Origin: Capsicum annuum
Lineage: Eukaryota > Streptophyta > Magnoliopsida > Solanales > Solanaceae
Direction of reading: 5' to 3'
Assembly (NCBI RefSeq): GCF_002878395.1
Contig: NC_061116.1
Coordinates: 120,997,311 to 121,061,310 of the forward strand
DNA: 64,000 nt
Shown here: positions 51,711 to 63,903 of the stretch, in pieces
How the letters are laid out: every line of letters starts with the position of its first letter
Numbering within the stretch: position 1 is the first letter of the stretch
Position numbers and translations under genes: made by a program
Notes under the pieces: model-generated
The model's input: the letters and a program-made list of their open reading frames with translations, nothing else
Database searches by the model: none
Told to the model about the DNA's origin: nothing

Positions 51711-54700
51711 TTGTATACTCTTGCCACTAGCCAGGATTCTGAGGCGTTCCCCAATGTTGTTACTTATACGCTTAAACTCTTTTCTCGTGAAGTATGTTGT
51801 TTACTTGATCTCGAGTCTACTCCCTTTTATGTGACGCCCTATGTGGATGTTTGTTTTGGCCTTGATCCTGAGTGTATTGTAGACCTTTTCTCTTTGTCCA
51901 CCCCGATGGGTGACTCCATTATGGATAAAAGGGTTTATAGGGGTTGTGTGATGTCATTTAATGGTAGGGAGACCTTGGTGGATCTAATAGAGTTGGACAT
52001 ATTAGAATTTTATATGATTTGGGGGATGGATTGGTTGCATTCGTACTGTGTTTCTCTGGATTGTTGGACCCGAAGAGTCAGTTTCAATTTTCTAAGCGAC
52101 TCGATAATCGAATGAGAAGGTAGTTTCCTAGTGCCTAAGGGAAGGTTTATCTCATATCTTAGAGCCCAAAAATTGGATTCTATAGGGTGTCTCTATCACC
52201 TAGTGCAGGTTAAGGATTCTAGATCAAAAGGTCCTTCTTTACAGACTGTCCCTATGGTGTGTGAATTTTCTGAGGTTTTCCCTGATGATCTTCTTGGTAT
52301 TTCTCCCAATAGGGAAATTGATTGGGATCGATCTTCTTCCAGACACTCATCCTATTTCTATTCCTCTTTATAGAATGGCTCTAGCTGAGTTGAAGAAACT
52401 AAATGAGCAGTTGAAAGATCTTCTTGACAAGGGTTTTATCTGCTCTAGTGTATCTCTGTAGGGTGCTCTAGTTTTCTTCATACATAAGAAGGATGGTTCC
52501 CTTCGAATATGTATTAATTACCGCCAACTGAATAAAGTAACCATGAAGAATAAACATCTACTTCTGAGGATTGATGATCTCTTTGATCAGCTTCAGGGTG
52601 CTAAGTTCTTTTCCAAAATTAATCTTTGGTCTGGGTACCATCAGTTAAAGATTAAGGAGGTGGATATCCCTAAGACTTTCTTTTGAATATGGTATGGTCA
52701 TTTTGAGTTTTTGGTGATGTTCTTTGGTTTGATCAATGCCCCGGCCGCATTTATGGTCTTATGAATTAGGTTTTCCATTAGTTATTTAACTTATTTGTCA
52801 TTGTATTTATCAATAATATTTTGGTGTATTCCAAAAGTGAGGTACATTATGCCGATCACCTCCGCCTTGTGTTACAGACCCTAAAGGATCAGTGTTTGTA
52901 TGCAAAGTTCTCTAAGTGTGAGTTCTGGTTGAATGTTCTAATATATCTAGGTCATGTTGTTTCTAGTGAAAGGATTATGGTGGATTCATAAAAGGTTGTA
53001 GTGGTTAAGAAGTGGCCTAGGCCCACGACTCCATCTAATATTTAGAGCTTCTTGGGTTTAGCTGGCTATTGTAGAAGCTTTGTGGAGATTTTCTCTTCTA
53101 TCATTGCCTCGTTGACTAAGTTGATTCAGAATAAGATAAAATTCTTAGGGTCTGATGCTTGTGAGGGTAGTTTCAATACGCTAAAGGATAGGTTAACTTC
53201 AACTCCGATCTTGACTCTACCCGAAGGCTCTGAGGGTTTAGTTGTCTGTTGTGATGGATCATGGGTGGGACTGTATTATGTGTTGATGCAGTATGGCAAA
53301 GTAGTTTCTTATACTTCTAGGTAGTTGAAAGTTTATGAGAAGAATTATCCGACCTATGATTTGGAACTGCTAGTTGTGGTATTTGCATTGAAGATCTGGC
53401 GGCACTCTTTGTATAGGGTCCATGTTGGTATTTATTCTGATCATAAGAGCCTGCAATACGTGTTCACCCAAAAAAAATTCAATCTCAGGCAAAAGAGGTG
53501 GCTTATTGCTAAAGGACTATGACATGAGTCTTCACAATTATCCAGGTAAAGCAAACGTGGTTGTTGATGCTCTTAGTAGGTTGTTCATGGGAAGCTTATC
53601 TCATGTGGATGGGGAGAAATAAGATTTGGTGAATGATATTTAGCATTTGGATAATCTTGGAGTTCGTCTCTTGGATGCCAATGATGGTGGTGTAATTATT
53701 CAAGATATGGCAAAGTCATCTCTTGGTGTTGAAGTAAAGGAGAAGCAATTGTTGGATCCTATCTTGATGCTAATCAAGAATGATATAGGCAGACAGAAAG
53801 TGATGGTTTTCGAGATTAGTGGCCATAGTATCGTAAGGTACCAAGGCAGATTATGTGTTCACGGTGTTGATGGGTTGTGAGGAAAAATTTTGGCTGAAGC
53901 TCATGAGTCATATTATACTATTCATCCTAGTTCGACAAATATATACCATGATCTTAAAAAGATTTATTGGAGGAATAATATTAAGTAGGGTGTGGCCAAT
54001 TTTGTGGCTAAGTGGATGGTGTGTCAAAAAGTGAAGGTAGAGCACTTGAAGCCGGGTGGGTTGACTCAAGAGATTGAGCTGCTGGTATGGAAATGGGAGA
54101 TAATCAATATGAATTTTTCTACTAATCTTCTGCGGTCTCACCAATAATTTTATTTTATTTGGGTCATGTGGATAGAATGACTAAGTCGACTCACTTCTTG
54201 CCAGTGAGGACAAATTTCTCTTCTGAAGATTATGCCAAGTTGTTCATTGAAGAGATCTTAAAATTACATGGTACTCCAATTTTCATCATATCTGATTGGG
54301 GTACTCATTTCTCATCTCACTTTTGGAGGTCATTCCAACGAGGTTTGGAGACTAAGGTGACCCTTAGTACCGCTTTTCACCTGCAGATGGATGGGAAAGC
54401 AGAAAAGACAATTTAATTTTTAGAAGATATGCTTCGGGCTTTTATATTTGATTTTAGGGTTGGTTGGGTTGATCACCTGCCTCTCATAGAACTTGCCTAT
54501 AATAACAGTTATCACTCTAGCATTGGTATGGCTACGTTTGAGGCCTTATATGTTAGGAGGTGTAGGTATCCTATTGGGTGGTTTGTGGCTGGTGAAAATG
54601 AGTTGTTTGGCCCCAATTTGGTTCACCAAGCCATGGAAAGGTAAAGGCAATTCGGGATAGACTTAAGGCTGTCCAAAGTCGCTAAAAGTCCTACGCAGAT

Positions 54701-55130
54701 GTGAGGCAAAGGGAGTTAGAAATCAGCATTAGTGATTGGGTGTTCTTAAAGGTGTCTCCCATGAAGGGAGTGATGTGGTTTGGTAAGAAGGGGAAGCTCA
54801 ATCCCCGTTATGTCGATCTGTACTTGGTCTTGAAGAAAGTTGCTAATGTTGCCAATTAATTAGAGTTGCCTTCTAGTTTGAGCTCCATTCATCCAGTATT
54901 TCATGTTTCAATATTGAGAAAGTGCGTGAGTGGTCCTTCAAAGGTTGATCCTTTTGAGGAGGTGTGTGTCTCGATTCCTTATCCTACGAGGAGGTCCCAA
55001 TTGAGATTTTAGATCGTCAAGTTCGTCAATTGTGGATGAAGGACGTGGCTTTGGTAAAGGTTCTTTGGAGGAACCAAAAGATTAAAGAGGCTATTGGGAA
55101 GCCGAGGAGGACATAAAGTCCAAATATCTG
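51711..55130 (+). pseudogene. pol of element A, broken; reverse transcriptase active site lost
   Basis: Protease 51711-52115: the catalytic DPG is now DLES (LLDLESTPFYVTP), with IWGMDWLHSYCVSLDC intact. Reverse transcriptase about 52260-53050: [32 protein letters not shown], and the catalytic FIDD box changed to FINN ([13 protein letters not shown] near 52800). RNase H 53052-53600 ([20 protein letters not shown]). Zinc-finger segment about 53880-54040. Integrase 54140-54644 (Asp in VDRMTKSTHF, Asp in ISDWGTHF, Glu in KAEKTI). Chromodomain-like tail about 54660-55110 (SPMKGVMWFGKKGKL, HPVFHVSILRKC). Many stops and shifts. Confidence 0.9.
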
Positions 55131-55315
55131 TCCTTGTTTCCTGTTTTGGATAATTGTTCTTAAGGTATGTGTATTTCTTAACATTTTTGTTAAAGGAAAG
55201 AATGATTTCCTTGGCATCTTTGTTTTTTGTCTTTGTTAAAGGTAATAGTAGAGGTATGCGGACAAAAATTGTGCTAATAAATGCCTTGCCCTTTCATTCG
55301 AGGATGAATGATCCT

Positions 55316-55328
55316 AAGGGAGAGAGTA
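55316..55328 (+). other. Polypurine tract of element A
   Basis: AAGGGAGAGAGTA directly before TGTAACACCCC. It is preceded by the CATTCGAGGATGAATGATCC phrase seen before the 3' LTR of F. Confidence 0.75.
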
Positions 55329-56962
55329 TGTAACACCCCAGATTTTTGGTCCTCGAAAATTTTTTGAGTCCTAGGTTTACTTCCCTAGCAACGACTTATC
55401 TGATGAGCTGAAATATGTCTTAATGGGTCAGGTGACCTAAGTTGTAAGTTATCCAGTGAGGGGTGTTTGAGTTTCTGTCTTGGGTGTGACTTGAGGGTAC
55501 GAGTCATAAAGACTCATGACGAGTCATTGGGATGAATCATAACCAAATCAAAAATTTAGTGGCTAAGTTCCACTCTGAGTATGAGTGGCTAACTATAAGC
55601 CGTAAGGACTTGTTACGAGTAATTGGGTGCGAATCATTGGATGTCTAGTGCTTACCCAATTGGGTTCCGTGTTGACTACGACTGGAACTTATGAGTCCTA
55701 GGGTCCCATTACGAGTGGTATCCGTGAGTTGTAGGGCCAACAGTGTTTGGGGGGTCCTAGAGACTGTCTTGGTTACAACTCGTGGTGACGAGTCGTAAGG
55801 AGTGGCAATGAGTTACTGATTGACCCATAACTAAGGGCGACATTTTTCCATGTTTTAAGTTGAGGGCATTCTAGATATTTCTCCTCTTACCCAAATTAAA
55901 ACCCACGTCTTATAACCCCTTTTTTAGGGTGTCATTAGCACTCAGAAACAACCGAAGTAACTTCGCAAACACTCCAAAAGGCTCTCTAAATTCCCTCAAG
56001 CAAGTCAAGCAAAGGTTTCATCAAGTTGGTTATCTAAGGGCTCAAGGGACTATTTATCTCCAAATTTCTTTGTGTTTAACGCATGTTACTTTTCCCTCGT
56101 TGTTAATTTGTTAAGAGCGTGTGTTTTAAAGTATTGTTCATGAGATGGTTATGTTGGTTTTGAAATAAAGATTGAGGGTTTTGAATGTTTATGAATTGAA
56201 CAATATTTCTCATGGGTCATATATGATTTTCATGCTTTAATTAATGGTTTTGAACTTGTGGGTGCATAAGTATGGTGAATGAACTAGGGAATTATGATTT
56301 CTCAAATTTTCATCTTTTGAAGTGGTTATGACCCCAACCCCATAATGTGAAATTAGTTTTTAATTATGAGAACTGTGGGAATTTATAAAATAGAACTAGT
56401 ATTGAACTATTGCATGATATAAAGAGGTATTTAAAATGCAATGGTCTGATTTAGTGAACAAAGGAAGTCAGTGTTCCCCCACTTGTACTAATGAACAAAG
56501 GGAGTTGTTTTCTCTAAGTTAATAAAAATTATTTTGGCATGTTGTTATTACCTTGCAAGTGTAGTTGGTATGATGATACCAACAATGTATTCCTTAATGT
56601 GAAATATGGTTCAATGAATGGGAATGTGTGATACTTATTTTAGTTAGGCTTTAATAAGGGTTGTGTAGCTGATTCGTGAAAGTGGAGGTCCGATTGATCG
56701 ATACTGGAAACCGCGTTTGCCAACGTGGGGGTCACAGTGACTAGGGAGGTTTGAGTCTCCCTCATTATTATTTCATGATTAGGGAGGTTCGAGTCCCCTT
56801 AAATCATTACATGGTCGGGTGCTTAAGTCACCTTAGTATATGATTGGGAGGTTCGAGTCCCCCGTGCATATATATGAGTCTATTCTCCAGTTCGCGCGGC
56901 TACACACACTGGGGCCTATATAGCCCATGGGTACATGTTATGACGGTTGAGTTACACATGTG

Positions 56963-56995
<33 letters not shown>

Positions 56996-57568
56996 CGCGC
57001 ATTAGTTTAAATGATTTTGAACTTTGACCATGTCATTATGTCATCCTTATCCTTGAGTTTCATGCTAGCGCTCCAATTGTTAACCGTCTATGGACGTTGT
57101 ATCCCTACGAGATGTAGGAATTGGTCATACTTCTACTCCTCCTTCTCAGTTATTAGGATTCGGGATCAGCTTGTGAGTTGACATTGAAGTGGTGAACTTC
57201 CATACATCTGAAGTCTACATTTTATGTTTTGTTCTATTATGCCTCAGATTGTTTAGATTTATTTTGGCTATAGTCGGGGGCATGTCCTGATACTTTATTG
57301 ATATTCAGTTTTGGTTCATTGTTTAGAAGGCTTTGTTTGGATTGCTGTGGTTATTGGGTGGTGTCAGTCAGTTGTTTGGTCATTCGGTGGTTATGGACTT
57401 GTTTTGAATTATTTTCATAAGCTATTGCACACTAGCATGTTATATGTTCAAAATTCATCCGACATTGGGGTGTATTGTGTCTGATTTGGTTAGGTGCAGG
57501 GAGTGATCTCCAGTCCACATGGGACTTGAGATAATTGTCACGGCCAGGCCCTGATTCGGGTCGTGACA
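55329..57568 (+). repeat. 3' LTR of element A
   Basis: It starts TGTAACACCCCAG and ends GGGTCGTGACA. It contains an ACGAGT/GAGTCAT-rich part (55495-55800), GGAGGTTCGAGTCCCC-type repeats (56745-56865) and a TA-then-TG microsatellite at 56960-57000 that is longer than in the 5' copy. Confidence 0.93.
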
Positions 57569-59596
57569 ACGTATCATCAGTAACCCTTTTCCCATGACGA
57601 TCTACCAAAGTGGTATGTGCGGATGAAGGGGAAAGATCATAAATCCCAATGCCCTCTCGCATGATCAAATCAAACCTTTGAACTTCTTCAAGCATTAGAC
57701 TTAGATTCTTGTAAACAAACTGTGAATGAAAATAGACAAATATAAATTAAGACAAAAAATATTTTAATGTCTAAGAATTTGATAAACTAAAAAAAACAAA
57801 AAGAAAATAAGACATGAAATTTTCAAAAGTTACTATGAATTACCTTACTGAACATGCCACCCATGAAATTCTCGTATTTCGGCTTGACGCCGACAACCTT
57901 TCAGTTAAAAATTCTTAGAATTATGCTTCTCTCTCGCTCAGCTATCTTACTTTCAATCTCTAAACAACATTCATACATTCAATACGTGAGGTATTCCTTC
58001 CATTTGATATAGCTATTTTTCAACAAAGAAATCTTGTCTCCATGTCGTCATGAGCTTCTGAAACAAACTCTTCCCCCATGAAAATTGGTCATAACGGCTA
58101 CCCTTCACCATCAAGAATTTGTCTCTGCTAATAGTTGCATTACATAATTATGAATAGAAAAAAGTATGAATGAAAAACAGAATAGACATGTGATTGTTGT
58201 CGAAGTTTTCCATCTTAAAATGCTGAACAAAGTTAAATTTTCTTATAGAATTTTTTGCATTTAGGGAGTACTTCTCCATTAAAATAGATTTGGAGGATTC
58301 GATATACAAGTAATCCTCGATGTTGTTGTATATTTAATATCAGTAATGAGAGAAAACTCAAAGATAGAATCCTTAAGCACAGTCATCTTGAAAAAAAATA
58401 TGTATTTCATCTGGGTTATTTTGCTCTATCTCAAGCATGAGCAAGCATTTTGAAATCTGTCCCTGAAAGTTGCACTGAGGCATGTCGAGAAATGACCCGA
58501 ATAATGATTGGTGGAAAATCATAAGCACTTCTTCGCTCAGATAATTTTTTATATCTAACCCAAAATCGTGGTTGCATAAATTGTCAAAATGCAATGGATG
58601 CGCTAGTATTTCTTTAATTCAATATTTCAAAGCCTGTAAACATAAAGAATGCATAGCAATTATAATTAAACTTAAGTCACACATAAACATTGAATGTAAA
58701 AATATGAACAAACTTGTTCATAAAACATATGACATTTAAAAATAAAAATATAGGGCAGTTTCATTTATCAAAATGTATATGTCTGTAAAACACACATCAT
58801 TATCTAAACATCAGAATACATATGATCTAACACATATACAAATGTTATGTATAATTCATTACACTATTATGTATCTACTTTGTATGCATGTGCCTTTGTA
58901 TACACTAAATTATATACAACATTATTATGTGTATGCCTTTATATACATAGCAATGTTATGTATATTGCTTCATATACATAACGTTTGTTATGTATATGGA
59001 TTGAAATTACCAGAATAGTCCATATACATGACATTATGTTATGTACATACCATAAAAACATACCAATCAAACTATAATGAAAAACTCTAAATGCAATATT
59101 AGTGACTATAATTTAAAGGTTTAAGCTATCATTAATTGCTACAATGTGTATTATACTTTATACCCTATATTATTATGTATATGCCTTTATATACATAACG
59201 TTGCTATGTATATAAGAACCATATAATAACTACTGTTACATATATGGACTAAAAAATAACTACAATTCTCACGAGAATGAAGATAACAAAGAAAATCTGA
59301 ACAAAAATAAAGCAGATTAAAACACAAAATTCCGTTACCCTTGGTAGATGAGGTCGTGATGTATACTCTTTTTTATTCTTCCTTGATGATTTTTCAACTA
59401 GATTTTTTAAACTTCGAGCAACAACTTCCCACAATTTTTTCATCTTAGCGGGGTTGTTACGATATTTTGATCTATTTTCACTGAAATTAAGGTCTTCCTA
59501 ATTAAAATTTTCAGGATAAATCCCAATAACCTGATTTGTTGGTTCAGTATGCTCTAACTGAGTTAATCCTAAACTAAAAGACGAAGAATCATCCAT
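57569..59596 (-). pseudogene. DUF1985/Ulp1-type MULE-borne gene, 5' half
   Basis: Exon 1 (59596-59339) starts MDDSSSFSLGLTQLEHTEPT, has one stop, then KMKKLWEVVARSLKN and a basic KSSRKNKKEY part. Exon 2 (58633-about 58190) holds the DUF1985 signature LSEEVLMIFHQSLFGSFLDM, PQCNFQGQISKCLLMLEIEQ, and after two stops or shifts SSKSILMEKYSLNAKNSIRK and KFNFVQHFK. Exon 3 (58125-57844) reads SWGKSLFQKLMTTWRQDFF, LNV*MYECCLEIESKIAER, KVVGVKPKYENFMGGMFSK. Exon 4 (57719-57569) has LEEVQRFDLIMREGIGIYDL and HGKRVTDDT, and is cut by element A; it continues at 37382. Splice sites GT/AG are visible for exons 1, 3 and 4. Introns contain TATGTATATG simple repeats. In such genes DUF1985 precedes a SUMO-protease-like domain. 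Frameshifts mean it is not functional. Confidence 0.78.
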
Positions 59597-59851
59597 TACT
59601 AAGAAAGAATTAATGAATGAAACACATGTAAGTACTTATTCCGTTGAATCTTGATTTGGTAAAGTTGAAAAAAAGTTCTCCTTGAATATTGATTTGGTAA
59701 ATTTGAAAAATAAAATAAAATCTTACTAACCCCCAATCTTAAATCTCAGAATATTGTTAATGGAGTTTGCCAGAAATTTTGAATGAACCTGAAGAAGAGT
59801 TTGACCCAAATATGATTGAGAATTCAAAATTGATAACCGCTAGAGAGTAGC
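59597..59851 (-). other. Upstream region of the DUF1985 gene
   Basis: AT-rich, with two copies of CTTGAATATTGATTTGGTAAA-like sequence (59648-59670 and 59681-59704). It probably holds the promoter or untranslated leader of the MULE-borne gene. No convincing TATA box was singled out. Confidence 0.3.
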
Positions 59852-61690
59852 TGTTGACACCTAACTTGGCCCTCCACGACTAAGTTTAGTTTTGAGCTTC
59901 TTCGGTCTTAAATAAAATCATAATATTTACTTTATCCAAATTAAAAATAAAAATTTTCAAAAATATTTATCTAGGTGATTTTGACATTTTAAGTAGTGGA
60001 TCATATATTTTTGTATGTATACGAGATCGTATAATTTTATTGCTTAAAATAATTATTTTACTAAAAATCAGATTTTAATCAAGGATTATCTCAAAATGAA
60101 TTCAAAAGGATAAAAACCTCTATTTAAAGATAACTAATTTTCAAAAGTAATTTACTTGAAAAATATTTGTTTGGTTTTGTCAAACCAAGAAGCTTGGGAT
60201 TAAATTAGAGTTAATTTATTTTAAATTTTATTTAAGTTTAGCCAATTAATTAAACTTGACCTTAATTAAAATCAACTTGCCCAAAATTGCAATGCAATTA
60301 GCTAATTGATTTTCAATTAGGTTAAGATTTAAACATAATTATTTAAAACCATAACAATTAGGCTATTTAATAAATAGCCTAATTGTAATCTTAAACCCCT
60401 ATTTCCAAACTACACCATCCCACTTCCCTCTGCCCAATTGCACCGACCACGAAAATTTAAACGGACCATACTGGGATGATCCATAACCTCCCTGGCATGC
60501 CTCGATCGATTTTTGGCCCACAGCATGCCTGGATCCAGGGTCCACCCCCAAAATCGTGGGCTATAGTACACTGATTTGGTCCAAAAATGCCTCGTTCCCT
60601 GAAATCATGGGCTATAACATACCGATTAGGCCCAAAAATGCCCCGTTCACACTGTTTCGCCCGTTTGACCATCCAAATGGCCTCGAATAAACAAACGGAC
60701 CACACTGGGACGATCCCCAACCTCCCTGGCACTCGCCGACCAAATATTTTTTTAACCCTGCCCCCATCAGTGTACAACTCACAACAGCAACCAGCAACAA
60801 CAACTTCTATAACGACATAGAAGCAACAATTCGTACAAACCAACATTCAACAACAGCAAACACAACCAACGACAACAACAATTACAACGGCTCCAACCCA
60901 ACTTTAGCAAACTAACTCAACAACAAACCGACAGTTCCGACCCAATATCGACACCTCATCCTTGTTTGAATTTTGAATAATTCGTACAAAAATAGGTACA
61001 ATTCCATCTTGCTTCAAAAATCTTATCCTCAATTTGAAATATTCAATCAACATTCTTAAAATTACCCTCGATTTATTAATCTCACATCGCCAATTCCTCA
61101 AGAATTGAGATTTTAGGGTTTCTATATAAACCCCTCTTATTCACTGTTAAAGGAGGTTTTTTCGAAGGAAAAAAAGCTAAGAATTTTCTTAATTTATGCC
61201 TCACTGTCCTTTCTTTCTTTTATAATTTTTGAAGATGGAATTTGCGCCTTAAGAATATTTGTCAATAATTCTTGATAAATGATTGGAGTAATTGATCTAA
61301 AGAATTGAGTCAAAAATAATCATCTGTCTATAATAAAGTATCTAATTTGCAGTGTTTTTTCACATTTACGTGAAATTAGTTATGTTGTCATTTTGTTTCA
61401 AATATTTATCTCTTATTTTTGACTTCATTATTCTTGAAATTAATGAAGGCCAAAAGTGTTTTCATATTTTGTTAAATAAAGTTTTTGCCTATACACAAAA
61501 TTTAGTATTCCATCGTGATTGACTAAATTGAATAAGTGATTACATTGTTGCATGTTTATGTATTAATTAAAACTCATTCTTGCCCTTTTAGTTTTGATTA
61601 TCTATGTCGAATTAGTTTTTAATCATTATCTCCTTCGTTTGATGCATATGACATTTGTTCGGGTGCATTGAACTCCATTTTCCATTTGCA
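59852..61690 (+). repeat. Probable solo or truncated LTR of a different family
   Basis: It starts TGTTGACACCTAACTTGGCC, a terminus typical of another plant LTR family (recalled, not searched). The interior has two tandem-like phrases: CGGACCATACTGGGATGATCC (60462) against CGGACCACACTGGGACGATC (60697), and a 55-bp repeat GGGCTATA...CCAAAAATGCC at 60555-60650. Near 61120 TATAAACCCCTCTTATTCAC is promoter-like (TATA box and start). The right end is uncertain, placed near the CATTGAACTCCATTTTCC phrase. No TSD partner for GTAGC was found. Confidence 0.5.
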
Positions 61691-62004
61691 TTTTTGATGG
61701 GTCATGGAGGCTCAATCTGTTGAATCCAAGCCCAATCAATGTCCAAAACAGACTAAATACTTTAAGAAAAAGACTGATATACAGAAGATATATGGGATAA
61801 ATGTTGGTATACAGGTTACGAAGATGAAAAATGGATCAAGAAATCTGAAGATTTTGGCATTAAGGTTCATATTAGGCTGATATACATCCAGTATATATCA
61901 AATATACTATAAAAATGCAGAGAAAGAAGCTGATATACAACTGGTATACACAGCTGAAAAAAGGGACCATTTGAATAAGGCCCAAAGCTGGACATAATAA
62001 AAAA
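61691..62004. other. No recognisable gene
   Basis: Contains three or four GATATACA(T/G)-type phrases (61780-61945), possibly the outer part of a MULE or of the preceding LTR element. It ends with the target-site copy AATAAAAAA (61996-62004). Confidence 0.3.
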
Positions 62005-62209
62005 GGAAAAATTTCAGAAATAGCAACTTTGAAGCCTTAATTATACTTTTTTCAGCAATAGTTTCATAATTACGAAAAATAGCAAATTGTATTTTGTATT
62101 TAAGTAAAATATTGCTATATAAATACATATATAAATTGAATAGTAGTTCCTATTTTAAATCCCACCAGTTAGAGTTAAATAAGGAAGTAACAGTCCTTAA
62201 TTCATGCTA

Positions 62210-62660
62210 CATTCAATTATAAAAATTCTTTTTCCTAATACGACTCTTCTATTTCTCTTTTTTTTTNNNNNNNNNNNNNNNNNNNNNNNNNNNNNNNNNN
62301 NNNNNNNNNNNNNNNNNNNNNNNNNNNNNNNNNNNNNNNNNNNNNNNNNNNNNNNNNNNNNNNNNNTTTTTTTTTATTTTTTTCCATTTTTTTCTAATTT
62401 TTCATTTTCTCATTTTTCTTCCTTTCTCATATTTTTCTTTTTTTTTTCTATTTTCGTTTCTTTTTTTATCGTTTTATTTTTTTATTTTGACTTCTTTGTT
62501 TCACTTTATTTTGACTCTTCTATTTCTCTTCTTTTTTATCCTTTTTTATTTTTTTCTTTTCTGTTTTCTTTTTTTTTCTTTCTTGTATTTTTTTTCCTAT
62601 TTTTGTTTTCTTCTTCTTTTTTTCTATTTTTCTTTTTTTATTTTTATTCTTCTTTACAGA
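62210..62660. repeat. Polypyrimidine (T/C) tract around the gap
   Basis: Nearly pure TTTTC/TTTTT sequence. The long 'Phe/Ser-rich' frames read across it, one of them through the Ns, are artefacts of composition. Confidence 0.85.
62267..62366. other. Assembly gap (100 N)
   Basis: Exactly 100 N, a conventional size for a gap of unknown length, inside the polypyrimidine tract. Sequence length here cannot be trusted. Confidence 0.98.
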
Positions 62661-62683
62661 TCTGTATATGTATTTTTAGTGCA

Positions 62684-62695
<12 letters not shown>

Positions 62696-62725
<30 letters not shown>
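62696..62725. repeat. (TA)n microsatellite
   Basis: About 15 TA units following TACATACATA. A (TAAA)n run follows at 62771-62793. Confidence 0.9.
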
Positions 62726-62727
<2 letters not shown>

Positions 62728-62824
62728 GGATATGTATTTACAGAAATACATATCTGACTCATATGTATGTATAAATAAATAAATAAATAAATAAGACACA
62801 AAAATCTCTATAACAATATTCTTA

Positions 62825-63250
62825 TGACGAAAATATGCATTATCCATAAATACATATGCATTAATCATAAATAAATATGCGTAATATATAAATAGATATG
62901 CATAACTGGAAAAATATATATGCATTTCTGAAAAAATACATATGCATTAGTCATAAATATATATGCACACTGAAAAAGTACATATGTATTATTCATAAAT
63001 ACATATGCATCTATAAAAACTAACCAGAACTAAAAATATATTTTCAAATCAATAAATATAGCATGCAGCCCCATAAAAACGTATGAATAACTAGAAAATA
63101 CATATGTATTATTCAAAAATACATATGCATTAGTCATAAATACATATACAATTTGGTAATACATATGTATTATTCATAAATGTATATATGCATAACTGAA
63201 AATATACATATGCATTAATCATAAATACATATGCACAACTCGAAAATACA
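62825..63250. repeat. Minisatellite of ATACATATGCAT units
   Basis: About 18 diverged units of 20-26 bp built on ATACATATGCAT followed by TA(A/G)TCATAA or AACTGAAAA. The core contains the palindromes ATGCAT and CATATG. Unit order is irregular. Confidence 0.75.
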
Positions 63251-63399
63251 TATTCTTTCTTTTCGTTTGACTTCCTCTTTTTCACATATTTTTGCACTTT
63301 TTGGTGTTTTTTAGATGAAGGTTTTCTAATGTTTTCTATTTCAGAGGAGCAAACAGGCGGTAAAACAGTTTTTTTTGGCGAAATCTCGCTGGAATATAC

Positions 63400-63903
63400 C
63401 AATCCACCGCTATCACATCATCGAAAAACCCATAAAAAATGACGACAAAGCCCGTCCTTCATTGGATCTATAAAAACAGCGAATCATCGACTAAAATCCG
63501 ACCCCTGTGATTGATTCCGACTAAGACTCGCAGGTAAAACGTCATTACTGCCACTGTCGGTCACCATCACAGCGAAATCTGCCGAATAGACCCTCCCTCC
63601 ATCAAAAATCCACCGAAAAACATCGGAACAGGCGAGTCCAATCGAAGCCACCAACCCACCCATCGTCGAAAGCGGCATCACTTGACTGGAAAAACACCCA
63701 AAAAGAATCACAAAAAACCCCCAAAACAAAAAAATCAAAAAAGAAAGCTGAAGAAAAAAATAAAAAATAAATAAAGGAAACATTATATTGGAGGGAACTG
63801 CAATAGGTAAGTGGCGTGAAAATAGGGAAAAGTAAAAAAAAGGTGCAGTAGAAGCACTTATTAATAAAGGTAAAATATTACTACTTTTGCTACATCTTAT
63901 CAT
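63400..63903 (-). CDS. Possible short coding region of the MULE-like element
   Basis: The region 63360-63700 is the GC-richest in this element. The minus-strand frame (ATG 63903, stop at 63484) has a hydrophobic N-terminal part of low-complexity origin, then VASIGLACSDVFRWIFDGG and VMVTDSGSNDVLPASLSRNQ, which look more protein-like. I recognise no family. It could equally be 5' leader sequence of the MULE. Confidence 0.2.

Larger units (their letters stand above)
37383..57568 (+). mobile_element. Ty3/gypsy element 'A', with elements F and G nested in its 5' LTR
   Basis: 5' LTR 37383-37592 plus 48170-50242 (about 2.28 kb once the nested DNA is removed), PBS, gag, pol, PPT, 3' LTR 55329-57568 (2.24 kb). 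The LTRs begin TGTAAC and end TGACA. It is inserted into the minus-strand DUF1985/Ulp1-type gene. The flanking pentamers are GTGTG (37378-37382) and ACGTA (57569-57573); they differ at three positions, all transitions, so a decayed TSD is possible but not shown. Continuity of the host gene on both sides supports the borders. Confidence 0.9.

Noticed and set aside
60457..60846. 129-codon minus-strand frame and overlapping plus-strand frame at 60587
   Set aside because: Both lie in the GC-richer tandem part of the putative LTR at 59852. The repeated residues (GIFGPN) mirror the DNA repeat, and there is no family resemblance.
62204..62782. 192-codon frame rich in Phe and Ser
   Set aside because: It reads through the 100-N gap and a polypyrimidine tract, so it is a composition artefact.
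62825..63250. Regular short repeats that could suggest a CRISPR array (also 23203-23770)
   Set aside because: The units are contiguous or irregular with no conserved-repeat/unique-spacer pattern, and the genome is clearly a plant's.
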